NCBI GenBank assembly: GCA_947175435.1
Contig: CAMWMS010000003.1
Coordinates: 1-45,185, forward strand
Reading direction: 5' to 3'
Origin: an uncultured Lachnospiraceae bacterium
Lineage (GTDB): Bacteria; Bacillota; Clostridia; Lachnospirales; Lachnospiraceae
DNA length: 45,185 nucleotides
A program made the position numbers and the translations under genes. Positions 31,015 to 40,538 of this stretch are shown here, piece after piece. Within the stretch, counting starts at the first letter, position 1. Each line of letters begins with the position of its first letter. The notes beneath the pieces are model-generated. The model was not told the DNA's origin. It worked only from the letters and a program-made list of their open reading frames with translations, and made no database searches.

Positions 31015-33774
31015 ATGAGAAGAAGAGTAAGCGCATTTTTCATGGCAGTAATTCTGCTGATCACGCCGTTTATGACAGCGTTGTGTAGTGGAATAACGGT
31101 TCACGCGGCGGAAGGCATAACCGTAAAGCTGCACTATCACAGAGGTGATGATGCATATGACGGCTGGGATGTATGGTTCTGGGAAGAAGGCGGCGGCGCG
31201 GGCGAAGGTATTCCTTTTCAGGAAGAAGACGGCGACATGGTGGCGACGAAAGAAGTTACCCCCGGGATAACAAGCGTAGGATTTATCGTTCGTACCCAGG
31301 ATTGGCTGAAAGATTTTGATGGTGACCAGTTTATTGACATATCTGAGGTGATATCGGGTACCGTACATATTTATGTAGAATCGGGTATAGAAGGCTATAC
31401 GAAAGAATACGGAGATGATGTGGTGACAGGAGTGAGATTAAGAACGGCGACCTATAATAATGACGGCACGATCAAAGTCACAATGACGGGCGAGATTGAA
31501 GGCGATCCGAACGGTGTTTTCTCTGTTGCGGATAAAGAAGGTGAAATTTCTGTCACGGAAGTAACAGGCGGTACGGATGGCGTGTACACCGTAGTATTGG
31601 CGGACAATCTGGATGTGTCTAAGAGTTATACGATTACTTTCGAAGAAGCGGCATATGATATATATATTCCGAGTATCTATTCTACACCGGAGTTTGAGGC
31701 AGAGTATACATACACAGGGGATGATCTGGGAGCGACGTGGAGTGAGACACAGACGGCGTTCCGTGTTTGGGCACCGACAGCGGAATCCGTATCATTACGA
31801 CTCTATGCATCAGGTACGGGTTATGCTAAGGATATGACGAACGAGATCGAGATGACGCCGGATGTAAACGGTACATGGGTCGCAGTGAAAAATGGTGATT
31901 TAAGAGGATTATATTATACCTATTATGTTACGATAGACGGCGTAAGCAGAGAAGCATGTGATCCTTATGCGCGCACGACCGGCATTAACGGGGAACGTGC
32001 CATGATCCTTAATCTGGACGATACAGATCCGGAAGGATGGGACAGCGATACGGATCCCAATGCGGGTAAAGGAATTAACGACGCGATTATTTATGAACTG
32101 CATGTGCGGGATCTTTCCGTGGGTGCGGATTCCGGAATCGAGAATGAAGGTAAATTCCTCGGATTAACAGAGACAGGAACAAAGACGGAGTCCGGAATAT
32201 CCACCGGACTGGATCATATCAAAGAGCTGGGAGTGACACATCTGCACCTTCTGCCGATCTATGATTTCGGTTCGGTAGACGAGAAGCGTACATTGACGAA
32301 TCTGTTTAACTGGGGTTATGATCCGGTCAATTACAATGTGCCGGAAGGGTCTTATTCTACAGACGCTTCCAATGGTGAGGTTCGTGTCAAAGAGTTAAAG
32401 CAGGCAGTGAAGGCGCTACATGACAATAATATTAGTGTAGTAATGGATGTCGTATACAATCATGTATATAATGTTACAGACTTCTGTTTCAACAGGATCG
32501 TACCGGATTATTTCTCACGTGTCGATGAGGGCGGCGGATATTCCAACGGATCGGGCTGCGGCAATGACACGGCGTCCGAACGTTCCATGGTAAAGAAATA
32601 TATTGTGGATTCCGTTTGCTATTGGGCAGATGAGTATCATATTGACGGATTCCGTTTTGACTTGGTAGGGCTTCTGGATACGGAGACGGTTAATGAGATT
32701 ATCGAAGAGGTACACAAGGATCATCCGAACGTGATCTTTTATGGTGAAGGCTGGACGATGAGCACTTCCCTGACAAAAGACGGTTATACATTGGCGACAC
32801 AGCTTAACTCTTCTTATACGCCTGAGTTTGCATACTTTAACGATACGATCCGCGACGGCCTGAAAGGCAGTGTATTTGATGATCTGGATAAAGGGTATGC
32901 GTCCGGTAAACCGGATATGGAAGAAACGATCACGAACTGCTTCATGGGTGCGGATGCATGGTGCGGCAGTCCGTCCCAGACGATCAATTATGCATCCTGT
33001 CATGATAACCTGACGTTGTTCGATCATTTACAGACCGCGAGATCTGAGGCAAGCAGAGAAGATCTGATTAAGATGAATAATCTGGCGGCAGCAGTATACA
33101 TGACTGCACAGGGTACTCCGTTTATGCAGGCAGGCGAGGAGATGCTGCGTACCAAACAGCGTGCGGACGGTACTTTTGATTCCAACAGTTATTCTTCCGG
33201 AGATGAAATTAACTGTCTGAAATGGAGTGATTTGGAAGACGAAAGCCATGCACGGGTTTTCGAGTATTATAAAGGTCTGATTGCATTCCGTAAGGCGCAC
33301 GGTGCGCTGCGTCTTACAACTGCGGAAGACGTGGCGGCAACAGTCGCACCGGTGACAGGGCTGGATGCCAATGTAGTTGCTTTCGATATTCAGGGCGGTA
33401 TAAACGGAGAAACGGCAGACGAGCTGTTTGTAATCTTTAATGCCAATGAGGCGGGAACCACAGTGACTCTTCCAGAAGGGAGCTGGAATGTTTATATCAA
33501 TGGTGAGAATGCGGGTACGGAAGTGCTTGGTACGATTACAGGCAGTGCTGCGGTGGAGCCGATTTCAGCGATGGTGCTTGTAAGAGAGAGCGGTGCGGCA
33601 GCAGTGGCGGATGAGGATACCGATGCGCAGGATGAGGCGCCGGCAGATACCACGGTCGGAGAAAGCACGGGGGGAAATAGCGGTTCTAAGACAGCGCTGA
33701 TCGTATGTATTGCAGCGGCATTGCTTATAGGCGGCGGAGTTGTGTTCGGTAAACGGAAGAAGAAATCCGAGTAA
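31015..33774 (+). CDS. pulA: type I pullulanase, secreted and membrane-anchored
   Basis: A 919-residue GH13 enzyme that cleaves alpha-1,6 branch bonds in pullulan, starch and glycogen fragments. Order: signal peptide (about 1-31), CBM41-like starch-binding domain (KLHYHRGDDAYDGWDVWFWE), a linker domain, CBM48 (TAFRVWAPTAESVSLRLY), then the catalytic barrel with NWGYDPVNYNVPEGSY, VVMDVVYNHV, HIDGFRFDLVG (nucleophile D549), FYGEGW (acid E578) and SCHDN (D664). An Ala/Asp/Glu-rich tail and a C-terminal helix plus basic end (about 895-919) anchor it to the membrane; there is no LPXTG motif. AAGGAGG precedes the ATG. A terminator follows at 33851. It is a single-gene unit. Confidence 0.95.
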   Translation: MRRRVSAFFMAVILLITPFMTALCSGITVHAAEGITVKLHYHRGDDAYDGWDVWFWEEGGGAGEGIPFQEEDGDMVATKEVTPGITSVGFIVRTQDWLKDFDGDQFIDISEVISGTVHIYVESGIEGYTKEYGDDVVTGVRLRTATYNNDGTIKVTMTGEIEGDPNGVFSVADKEGEISVTEVTGGTDGVYTVVLADNLDVSKSYTITFEEAAYDIYIPSIYSTPEFEAEYTYTGDDLGATWSETQTAFRVWAPTAESVSLRLYASGTGYAKDMTNEIEMTPDVNGTWVAVKNGDLRGLYYTYYVTIDGVSREACDPYARTTGINGERAMILNLDDTDPEGWDSDTDPNAGKGINDAIIYELHVRDLSVGADSGIENEGKFLGLTETGTKTESGISTGLDHIKELGVTHLHLLPIYDFGSVDEKRTLTNLFNWGYDPVNYNVPEGSYSTDASNGEVRVKELKQAVKALHDNNISVVMDVVYNHVYNVTDFCFNRIVPDYFSRVDEGGGYSNGSGCGNDTASERSMVKKYIVDSVCYWADEYHIDGFRFDLVGLLDTETVNEIIEEVHKDHPNVIFYGEGWTMSTSLTKDGYTLATQLNSSYTPEFAYFNDTIRDGLKGSVFDDLDKGYASGKPDMEETITNCFMGADAWCGSPSQTINYASCHDNLTLFDHLQTARSEASREDLIKMNNLAAAVYMTAQGTPFMQAGEEMLRTKQRADGTFDSNSYSSGDEINCLKWSDLEDESHARVFEYYKGLIAFRKAHGALRLTTAEDVAATVAPVTGLDANVVAFDIQGGINGETADELFVIFNANEAGTTVTLPEGSWNVYINGENAGTEVLGTITGSAAVEPISAMVLVRESGAAAVADEDTDAQDEAPADTTVGESTGGNSGSKTALIVCIAAALLIGGGVVFGKRKKKSE

Positions 33775-33850
33775 AGATAAAGCCGGTTATAGGCTATATA
33801 TCTGTGTAAAAATAATAATGACGGTAGATAACAGTATATGCCGAATGGTT

Positions 33851-33900
33851 CGGACAGGGTGAACGGGATTCCACAGAAGTTTACTCTGTCCGTTTTTCTT
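33851..33900 (+). terminator. terminator of the pullulanase gene
   Basis: CGGACAGGGTGAAC and GTTTACTCTGTCCG form a 14-pair stem with two wobbles, followed by TTTTTCTTGTTTT. The rest of 33775-34069 holds no gene I can support. Confidence 0.88.
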
Positions 33901-34069
33901 GTTTTACATAGCCAAAGGAATATGATAAAATGGGCGAAGAGAGCAGAAGTCCCAGTTTCCGATGCGAGTTATTGCAGTAGCTGCAAATTTGGGCTTCATG
34001 CAACAAATTCACAGGCTGAGAAAAAGGGCATGGATGTTAGTATGTCAAGAGATGGAAGGATTACATATC

Positions 34070-35137
34070 ATGCAGGATTATATCAGGATATCGAAATATG
34101 CCGGGATGCGAAATGATCTGGCACAGGCGGGCGGAGGGAATACATCCGTTAAGCCGGATGACCATATCATGCTCGTTAAGAGTTCCGGCGTTCAACTGGC
34201 GGATGTAAATGAGCAGGACGGTTATTCCAAGGTAGATTATAGGAAGATAAGGGATTATTTCAAAGACCATGTAGAGCCTTATGAAAAGGATGTCTTTACA
34301 GAGGAGCTGGGCAAAAAACTGCTGCAGGAGGCGCAGATCGATGGTGCAAGGGCATCGATAGAGACATTTCTGCACGCGGTTACCGGGAAATATACACTCC
34401 ATTCGCATCCTACGCTGGTCAATGTTCTGACGGCAAGAACAGACGGTATGGAGGCGCTGCGTTCACTTTTTCCAAAGGCAGTGTTCGTGCCTTACAGGAA
34501 GCCGGGAGCTGCGTTGGCGGAGACTTACTATAAACTGTATCGGGAGCAGAAGGCACAGGGAGCGGACGGATCAATTATTTTCCTGGCAAATCACGGGCTG
34601 GTTGTCAGCGGTGAAAGTGGGGAAGCAGTGATCCGGCAGACGGAACAGGTCTTGGAGAAGATCGCAGCACATTTGGGGATAGATGATAGTGCGAACAGGA
34701 ATGCGACGAAGATTTGGGAGACGATAGGACAGATTGATATGCTGCAGGACAATATCGTCTACCTGTCTGAAAACCGATATTTGTCACAGGAGTACGCAGG
34801 CAGTAAGCTGGTGGAAAAAGGGGTTTGGAATCATGCTTTCTGTCCTGATTGCGTGGTCTATGCAAATAAGAAATTGATGCAGCTTAAGAAGGATTATGAC
34901 AGACAGGATATTGAAGATTTTATCGAGTGCTATGGTCTGCCGACGCTCATATATCATGAGGGACATTTCTACATACTGGCGGAGAGCGTAAAAAAGGCGC
35001 AGGAGATCGAAAATGTAATGAGTTTCGCCGCGCAGGTACAATATGCTGATATTGGCCATAAGATGTGTTATTTAGACGGCATGCAGCAGGATGAACTGCT
35101 GGGCTGGGAGGCAGAAAAATATCGCAGACAGAAATGA
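34070..35137 (+). CDS. class II aldolase/adducin family protein
   Basis: A 355-residue protein. Class II aldolase features: GGGNTSVK (21-28), the metal ligands HSHP (H111, H113) and LANHGLVVSG (H175), with SSGVQLADV in the N-terminal part. These Zn enzymes cleave or epimerise phosphorylated sugars. The C-terminal 150 residues are an extension less usual in fuculose aldolases, ending LGWEAEKYRRQ. GGAAGGA nine bases before this ATG fixes the start. It is the first of six genes with gaps mostly under 80 bases; the nucleotidyltransferase follows after 9 bases. The substrate is probably an activated sugar or its precursor for a surface glycan (inference). Confidence 0.85.
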   Translation: MQDYIRISKYAGMRNDLAQAGGGNTSVKPDDHIMLVKSSGVQLADVNEQDGYSKVDYRKIRDYFKDHVEPYEKDVFTEELGKKLLQEAQIDGARASIETFLHAVTGKYTLHSHPTLVNVLTARTDGMEALRSLFPKAVFVPYRKPGAALAETYYKLYREQKAQGADGSIIFLANHGLVVSGESGEAVIRQTEQVLEKIAAHLGIDDSANRNATKIWETIGQIDMLQDNIVYLSENRYLSQEYAGSKLVEKGVWNHAFCPDCVVYANKKLMQLKKDYDRQDIEDFIECYGLPTLIYHEGHFYILAESVKKAQEIENVMSFAAQVQYADIGHKMCYLDGMQQDELLGWEAEKYRRQK

Positions 35138-35146
35138 GGTAGGAAA

Positions 35147-36844
35147 ATGAACGTAATGATTCCGATGACGGGATATGGTTCCCGTTTTGTGGCGGCAGGT
35201 TATAAGGAGTTGAAGCCTTTTATTAAGGTGATGGGGAAACCGGTTATAGAGTGGATCGTGAAGAGAATGTATTCTTCAGATGTTAATTTTATCTTCGTCT
35301 GCCGCGGCGAACATCTGCAAGCGGATCCGTCCATGCAGGAGCGACTGCTGGCTCTTGCGCCGGAGGCGACTATCGTATCGATAGAGGACTGGGTCAAGAA
35401 GGGACCGGTTTACGATGTATTGCGCGCATACAGGATGATTTGCAGGGAAAATGAGCAGACAGAGACCGTGGGTGGCAAGATTATAGGCTCAAAAGAGCTT
35501 GACAGTGATGACGGCTTTATCATTAACTACTGTGATTTCTATATGACTTGGGATTATGATGCTTTTGTAAGGGAAGCAAGAGAGCGTGACTGCGACGGCG
35601 CGGTGCCGTGTTACACGGGATTTCATCCGAACCTGTTGCCGGAGAAGAATTATTATGCCTCCTGCTTAACGAATGAGGCGGATGACTTGATAGAGATTCG
35701 GGAGAAGTATTCTTTTGAGAAAGATAAGACCAAGGCAAAACATTCTCCCGGCACCTATTATTTTAAGAACGGTGCAATCATGGAAAAATACTGTCAGATG
35801 TTGACGGAGCATGAGGAGTGCGCTATTAACGGGGAATATTATGCATCGCTTCCCTATAATTTTATGGTGAAAGACGGGCTTAAGGTATGGGTACCCACGA
35901 ACGTGGAATATTTCTGCCAGTGGGGGACGCCGGAGGATATGCAGGAATTTGTTTATTGGACAGATCGAATCCGTCGGGCGCAACAAAGCGATGAGAAGCC
36001 CGGCGCAAAGGCTCTGCCGGAAGATCAGACAGGATTGGAAAACGGTAAGATTCTGATTCCTATGGCCGGTGCAGGGCAGCGGTTTGCGGATGCGGGTTAT
36101 TTGGTACATAAGCCGGCGATCATGACGGTGGACAGGGTTACGGGAGAAGAAAAGCCGATGGTGGTATGTGCTACAGCCGATTTGCCGGGCGTGGCATCGG
36201 ATGGCAGCAATGTAATCTATGTGGACAGAACTTTTCATAAGGCAGACGGTGTGGAGGATGCTATCCGCGCCTATTATCCGAAAGCCTCCTTTATTACGGT
36301 AGATCATCTGACGGAAGGACAGGCGTGTACCTGTATGCTGGCAAAAGACCGGCTGGATCCGGAGGAGCCGCTTCTGATTGCGGGATGTGACAATGGGATG
36401 GATATCGACGGGACGGCATATGAGGCGCTGAAGCAGGAATGCGATTGTATCGTCTTTACATACAGACATAACGAGGCCGTGCTTCAAAATCCTAATGCTT
36501 ACGGTTGGATGATCACTGACGGGCAGGGAAACATCACAGGCACATCGATTAAAAAGGCGATTTCAGACACGCCTATGGAAGATCCGGCGGTGGTGGCGAC
36601 CTTCTGGTTTAAGAGAGCGCAGATATTCTTGAATGCAACGGAGAAGATGATTGCGGAAGATGACCGTATCAACGGGGAATTTTACGTGGATCAGGTGGCA
36701 AAGCATGTGCTGGACTTAGGATACCGTGCCAAAATTTTTGATATCGGGCGGTATGTCGGCTGGGGAACGCCCGCTGACTATGAAAGCTATCAGGAGACTT
36801 GGAAGTATTTTAAGGAGTTTATGCAGACAGAACATTATATTTAA
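35147..36844 (+). CDS. tandem sugar-nucleotidyltransferase-like protein
   Basis: A 565-residue protein made of two related Rossmann nucleotidyltransferase-like units. Unit 1 (about 1-265) begins MNVMIPMTGYGSRFVAAGY and ELKPFIKVMGKPVIEWIV; unit 2 (about 301-560) begins KILIPMAGAGQRFADAGY. Both have the GxG-xRF loop and later GEYYASLPYN or GEFYVDQVAKH and WGTPxD motifs seen in sugar-nucleotide pyrophosphorylases. Unit 2 keeps the metal-site-like GCDNGMDID; unit 1 has NYCDFYMTWD. One half may be catalytic and the other regulatory. It starts 9 bases after the aldolase gene, with TAGGAAA as a modest binding site. Product sugar nucleotide not identifiable by eye. Confidence 0.82.
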   Translation: MNVMIPMTGYGSRFVAAGYKELKPFIKVMGKPVIEWIVKRMYSSDVNFIFVCRGEHLQADPSMQERLLALAPEATIVSIEDWVKKGPVYDVLRAYRMICRENEQTETVGGKIIGSKELDSDDGFIINYCDFYMTWDYDAFVREARERDCDGAVPCYTGFHPNLLPEKNYYASCLTNEADDLIEIREKYSFEKDKTKAKHSPGTYYFKNGAIMEKYCQMLTEHEECAINGEYYASLPYNFMVKDGLKVWVPTNVEYFCQWGTPEDMQEFVYWTDRIRRAQQSDEKPGAKALPEDQTGLENGKILIPMAGAGQRFADAGYLVHKPAIMTVDRVTGEEKPMVVCATADLPGVASDGSNVIYVDRTFHKADGVEDAIRAYYPKASFITVDHLTEGQACTCMLAKDRLDPEEPLLIAGCDNGMDIDGTAYEALKQECDCIVFTYRHNEAVLQNPNAYGWMITDGQGNITGTSIKKAISDTPMEDPAVVATFWFKRAQIFLNATEKMIAEDDRINGEFYVDQVAKHVLDLGYRAKIFDIGRYVGWGTPADYESYQETWKYFKEFMQTEHYI

Positions 36845-36921
36845 GCAGAATATAAGACGGACTTTCAGTAAAAAATGAAGATTAGGCAGGGATAAAAGTA
36901 CACGGAAAGGCATAAGAATCC

Positions 36922-39036
36922 ATGTTACGGAAGTTAAACGAGCAGGACTTAGAGGAAAATTATCATAAAATATTGGGGACTGCAATTATAGGAACGGTCA
37001 TATTGAAGCTGTTTCTGATGGGTCTGTTTTCATCCGATTATCAGGATCTTATGTTTATTCCCTTCGTGAAATGTTTCCTTGGCGGAGAGAATCCATACCA
37101 ATATTACTATGATCATGGGCTGCTGCCTTCTTTTCCGTATCCGCCTGTCATGCTTCTGATCGAGAGTGTCGGCGGCTTGTTGGTGACATTTTGCGGCACG
37201 CTTCCTGTTTTTATGCGGAATCTGCTTTTTAAGATGCCGCTGCTTATTATGGATCTTCTGGGGCTATATTATCTCATGCGCATATCTAAATCTAAAAGGA
37301 AATACATTTTAGTATTGTATTTCCTGTCGCCGATTCTTCTGTATGCTTCTTATATGCACGGACAGTTGGATATTATACCGACAGTGTTTCTGGTGGGAGC
37401 GATTTATTATCTGACACAGGTGGGTGTGTCAGAACGGGAGGCTGTGCGCAATGACTGGAAATTTGTGGTATTTCTCACGCTTTCGCTGGCTTCCAAGTTT
37501 CACATAGCGGTTGTACTGCCGTTGTTTTTTCTCTATCTTTATAAGAAAAAAGGGCACAGGAGAGCAATCGTCATGACAGGACTTCCGATCCTGTTTACGG
37601 CATTGGTCGTGGCACCTTTCTGGGGAAGCGGATTTGTCAATATGGTGTTGTTCAATAAAGAACAAAGCGCTATGGGTAATGTTTATATTGATTATGGCAA
37701 GGCTCATCTTCTGTTATGCGTGCTGGTATTGCTCTTTATTTATTTTCAGGCATTTCATATCAATCAGATGAACAGGGATCTGCTGATCAGTATGACGGGG
37801 TTGTTGTTCAGCGTTTTTCTGGCCTTTGTACCGGCTATGCCGGCGTGGTTTATATGGATCGTACCTTTCTTTATGCTCTATCTTGCGGGGCTATCCGTGA
37901 GCAGAGGAAAAATGGTCATGGTGTATGGCATATTTAATTTGCTGTACCTGCTCTATTATGTCTGTCTGCACGTGACGGGATTTACGGATCTGTCAATTCT
38001 GGGCAGGGATCTAAACTGTCTGAAATATGTAAATGAGGATATCAAAAACATTGTGTTTACATTGATGGTCGGAGTGTTTCTGATTCTGGTTGTATCTATG
38101 TACCTGTACGGCGTAAACAGTAATGCCTATTATCGCAGGAGAAATCGCCCGTTTACGATCGGCATCGCCGGGGACAGTGGCGCAGGAAAAAGCAGACTGC
38201 TCGCCATGCTGGGAGAACTTTTGTCTGAGGAAAATATATTGAATATTGAGGGTGACGGAGATCACAGGTGGGAGCGGGGGAACAGTAATTGGGATGAGAT
38301 AACACATCTGAATCCCCGGGCGAATTATCTGTACAGACAGGCGGAGGATTTGCGGGTGCTGCGAGGGAACAATTCCGTAAAACGGTCGGATTATGATCAC
38401 AGCACGGGGACTTTTACCAGCAAGCGGAGGGTAGCGCCCAAGCCCTATATCGTTATGTGTGGGCTTCATTCCCTGTATCTGCCGCAGATGAGGCAGGTGC
38501 TGGATTTAAAGATCTATCTGGATACCGATGAAGCGCTCAGATATTATTGGAAAATGGGTCGGGATCAGGCCAGCAGGGGGCATGCGGCAGCCGATATCAG
38601 AGCACAGATTGAGAAGCGTCGTAAAGATGCGGAAAAGTATATCTATCCACAGAAACAGTATGCTGATCTGGTCATTCGATATTTTGACATCGGGCTGCCA
38701 AAAGACTTAAATATGATAGAAGACGGATACAGAGCGGATCTGGGTGTGGAGTTCTTAATGGATGTCAGCATCGATGCGGAACCTATGCTGGCGCTCATGC
38801 AGGAACAGGGTGTAAAGGGGATTTTATCCTATGACAATGATCTGCTGCACCAGCGAATCCTGTTTGCAGGCGGCGATCTTAAGGTGAGCAGGGAGGTTTG
38901 GGAGAATATTGCCCATGCGGCAATTCCGCAGATCGAGGATCTGACGGGCGGTCATATCCTGTGGGAAGACGGCACGAACGGTATGATCCAGGTAATGCTG
39001 CTGGCCGTGATCAGTGAGATCATGAAGAGAAATTAG
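36922..39036 (+). CDS. fusion of a multi-pass GT-C-like membrane domain with a uridine-kinase-like domain
   Basis: A 704-residue protein. Residues 1-400 contain about eleven membrane helices and look like a GT-C mannosyltransferase-type membrane domain (PYQYYYDHGLLPSFPYPPVM; ASYMHGQLDIIPTVFLVGAI). Residues 410-610 are a P-loop kinase of the uridine kinase/phosphoribulokinase group with Walker A GIAGDSGAGKSR (K423), followed by NIEGDGDHRWERGNSN, DYDHSTGTFTS and an IYLDTDEALRYYW segment typical of the family. The last 90 residues are a separate alpha/beta tail. GGAAAGG lies 12 bases upstream. Fusion suggests a lipid- or sugar-linked phosphorylation tied to the membrane (inference). Middle gene of the glycan cluster. 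Confidence 0.8.
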   Translation: MLRKLNEQDLEENYHKILGTAIIGTVILKLFLMGLFSSDYQDLMFIPFVKCFLGGENPYQYYYDHGLLPSFPYPPVMLLIESVGGLLVTFCGTLPVFMRNLLFKMPLLIMDLLGLYYLMRISKSKRKYILVLYFLSPILLYASYMHGQLDIIPTVFLVGAIYYLTQVGVSEREAVRNDWKFVVFLTLSLASKFHIAVVLPLFFLYLYKKKGHRRAIVMTGLPILFTALVVAPFWGSGFVNMVLFNKEQSAMGNVYIDYGKAHLLLCVLVLLFIYFQAFHINQMNRDLLISMTGLLFSVFLAFVPAMPAWFIWIVPFFMLYLAGLSVSRGKMVMVYGIFNLLYLLYYVCLHVTGFTDLSILGRDLNCLKYVNEDIKNIVFTLMVGVFLILVVSMYLYGVNSNAYYRRRNRPFTIGIAGDSGAGKSRLLAMLGELLSEENILNIEGDGDHRWERGNSNWDEITHLNPRANYLYRQAEDLRVLRGNNSVKRSDYDHSTGTFTSKRRVAPKPYIVMCGLHSLYLPQMRQVLDLKIYLDTDEALRYYWKMGRDQASRGHAAADIRAQIEKRRKDAEKYIYPQKQYADLVIRYFDIGLPKDLNMIEDGYRADLGVEFLMDVSIDAEPMLALMQEQGVKGILSYDNDLLHQRILFAGGDLKVSREVWENIAHAAIPQIEDLTGGHILWEDGTNGMIQVMLLAVISEIMKRN

Positions 39037-39104
39037 AGTATTGACGCTATACAATAGCTGATTAAGAAAACCGAATATATAGGATCACAAAGAGAAAGGT
39101 AACT

Positions 39105-39770
39105 ATGATACGAGCAGTCATATTGGATCTGGACAATACATTATATGCATATGAGCCGTTGAATGAAGAGGCATCGGCAAAAGTGCGGGAGTTTATCTGC
39201 GGACAGCTTAAAATTACAAGTCCGCAGTATGAGGAAGCATATAAATTCGGGAAAAATGAGACAAAGAAACGGCTGGGTAATGTAGGGGCATCACACAACA
39301 GATTGTTGTATTTCCAGAAGACTCTGGAGTATTTGGGCGTAAATCCGATACCGTTATCCCTGCAAATGTACGAAATATATTGGGGCACTTTTCTGGAGAA
39401 AATGTCACTTCGGGAGGGCGCGGGAGAATTTATGGATCGTATGCTGGAACACGGAATCCGGGTTATGATCTGTACCGATTTGACGGCGCATATTCAACAC
39501 CGCAAGATCGAGGCACTGGACATTGCGGACAAGATCTGCTATCTGGTGACCAGTGAGGAGGCGGGCATAGAGAAACCTGCACCGGAGATCTTTGCACTCT
39601 GTCTGGAGAAGTTGAAGCTTCGTCCGGAAGAAGTGTGTTGTATCGGTGATGATTCGCGAAAGGACGTGGAAGGCGCTGCTGCGGCGGGCATACGAGCATT
39701 TTTATTCCGTGCGGAAGAGCCTGGCGTGCCGCAGTTTGAAGAGATGGCGGAGCAGATATTGCAACAGTAG
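39105..39770 (+). CDS. HAD family phosphatase
   Basis: A 221-residue haloacid dehalogenase-fold hydrolase. Motif I is VILDLDNTLYAYE (nucleophile D8, acid D10), motif II ICTDLTAHIQ (Thr), motif III the Lys in GIEKPAPEIF, and motif IV CIGDDSRKDVEGA. An all-helical cap of about 75 residues sits between motifs I and II, as in the pyrophosphatase/beta-phosphoglucomutase-like subgroup. The substrate is probably a sugar phosphate given the neighbours. GAAAGG lies upstream of the ATG. Sixty-eight bases follow the fusion gene and 54 precede the GT2 gene. Confidence 0.9.
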   Translation: MIRAVILDLDNTLYAYEPLNEEASAKVREFICGQLKITSPQYEEAYKFGKNETKKRLGNVGASHNRLLYFQKTLEYLGVNPIPLSLQMYEIYWGTFLEKMSLREGAGEFMDRMLEHGIRVMICTDLTAHIQHRKIEALDIADKICYLVTSEEAGIEKPAPEIFALCLEKLKLRPEEVCCIGDDSRKDVEGAAAAGIRAFLFRAEEPGVPQFEEMAEQILQQ

Positions 39771-39824
39771 TGCGAGTCTGCAAAGCAGATGAATGAAAAA
39801 TAATTATTAGAAAGGAACGGAAAT

Positions 39825-40523
39825 ATGAAATTATCCATTGTTGTTCCATGCTATAATGAAGAGCAGAATATACCCCTGATTCTGAAACGATTTGGGGAGA
39901 TCATAGAGAGGCAGGATATTGAAGTGATTCTCGTGGATAACGGGTCTACGGATCACAGTGCACAGATACTGGCAGAGCTGCTGCCCCAATATCCCTTTGC
40001 GAGGACGACCAAAGTGGAGATCAATCAGGGCTACGGCTACGGAATCCTGCAGGGTCTGAGGGAGTGCAGAGGGGAATATATCGGCTGGACACATGCGGAT
40101 ATGCAGACCGATCCGGCAGATATTCTTAAGGCGCTTGCCATTATAGAGGAAGAAGGCGGGCTGGTCTATGCCAAGGGAAGGCGCAAAGGAAGACCGCTTT
40201 TTGACGTATTCTTTACTGTGGGGATGAGTGTGTTTGAGAGTTGTTATCTGCACGGGAAATTATATGATATTAATGCCCAGCCTAATGTATTTCCTAAGAT
40301 ATTTTTTGACAGCTGGGAGAATCCGCCCCATGATTTCTCACTGGATCTGTATGCCCTGTATATGGCGCGGAAGAGGAAACTGAAGGTAGTCAGATTCCCA
40401 GTGCTTTTTCCGAAACGAATCTACGGGGAATCCAAGTGGAATACGGGACTTAAAGCTAAGTGGAAGTTCATTAAGAGAACCGTGGAATTTAGTATTAACT
40501 TAAAAAAGAACGGTAACCTATAA
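39825..40523 (+). CDS. family 2 glycosyltransferase
   Basis: A 232-residue GT-A fold enzyme: LSIVVPCYNEEQNIPLILK, VDNGSTDHS, INQGYGYGILQGLRECRGEY and GWTHADMQTDP with the DxD-like DMQTD region. Polyprenol-phosphate mannose synthase-like enzymes look similar but this one has no membrane helices. It would add a sugar to a lipid or acceptor. GAAAGGAACGG before the ATG acts as binding site. The GDPD-like gene starts 15 bases after it. Confidence 0.9.
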   Translation: MKLSIVVPCYNEEQNIPLILKRFGEIIERQDIEVILVDNGSTDHSAQILAELLPQYPFARTTKVEINQGYGYGILQGLRECRGEYIGWTHADMQTDPADILKALAIIEEEGGLVYAKGRRKGRPLFDVFFTVGMSVFESCYLHGKLYDINAQPNVFPKIFFDSWENPPHDFSLDLYALYMARKRKLKVVRFPVLFPKRIYGESKWNTGLKAKWKFIKRTVEFSINLKKNGNL

Positions 40524-40538
40524 TAAAGGAGAACAGGT

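Noticed and set aside
30731-31036. 101-residue minus-strand open frame before the pullulanase gene
   Set aside because: It lacks a binding site, runs through the pullulanase promoter and gives no family-like sequence.
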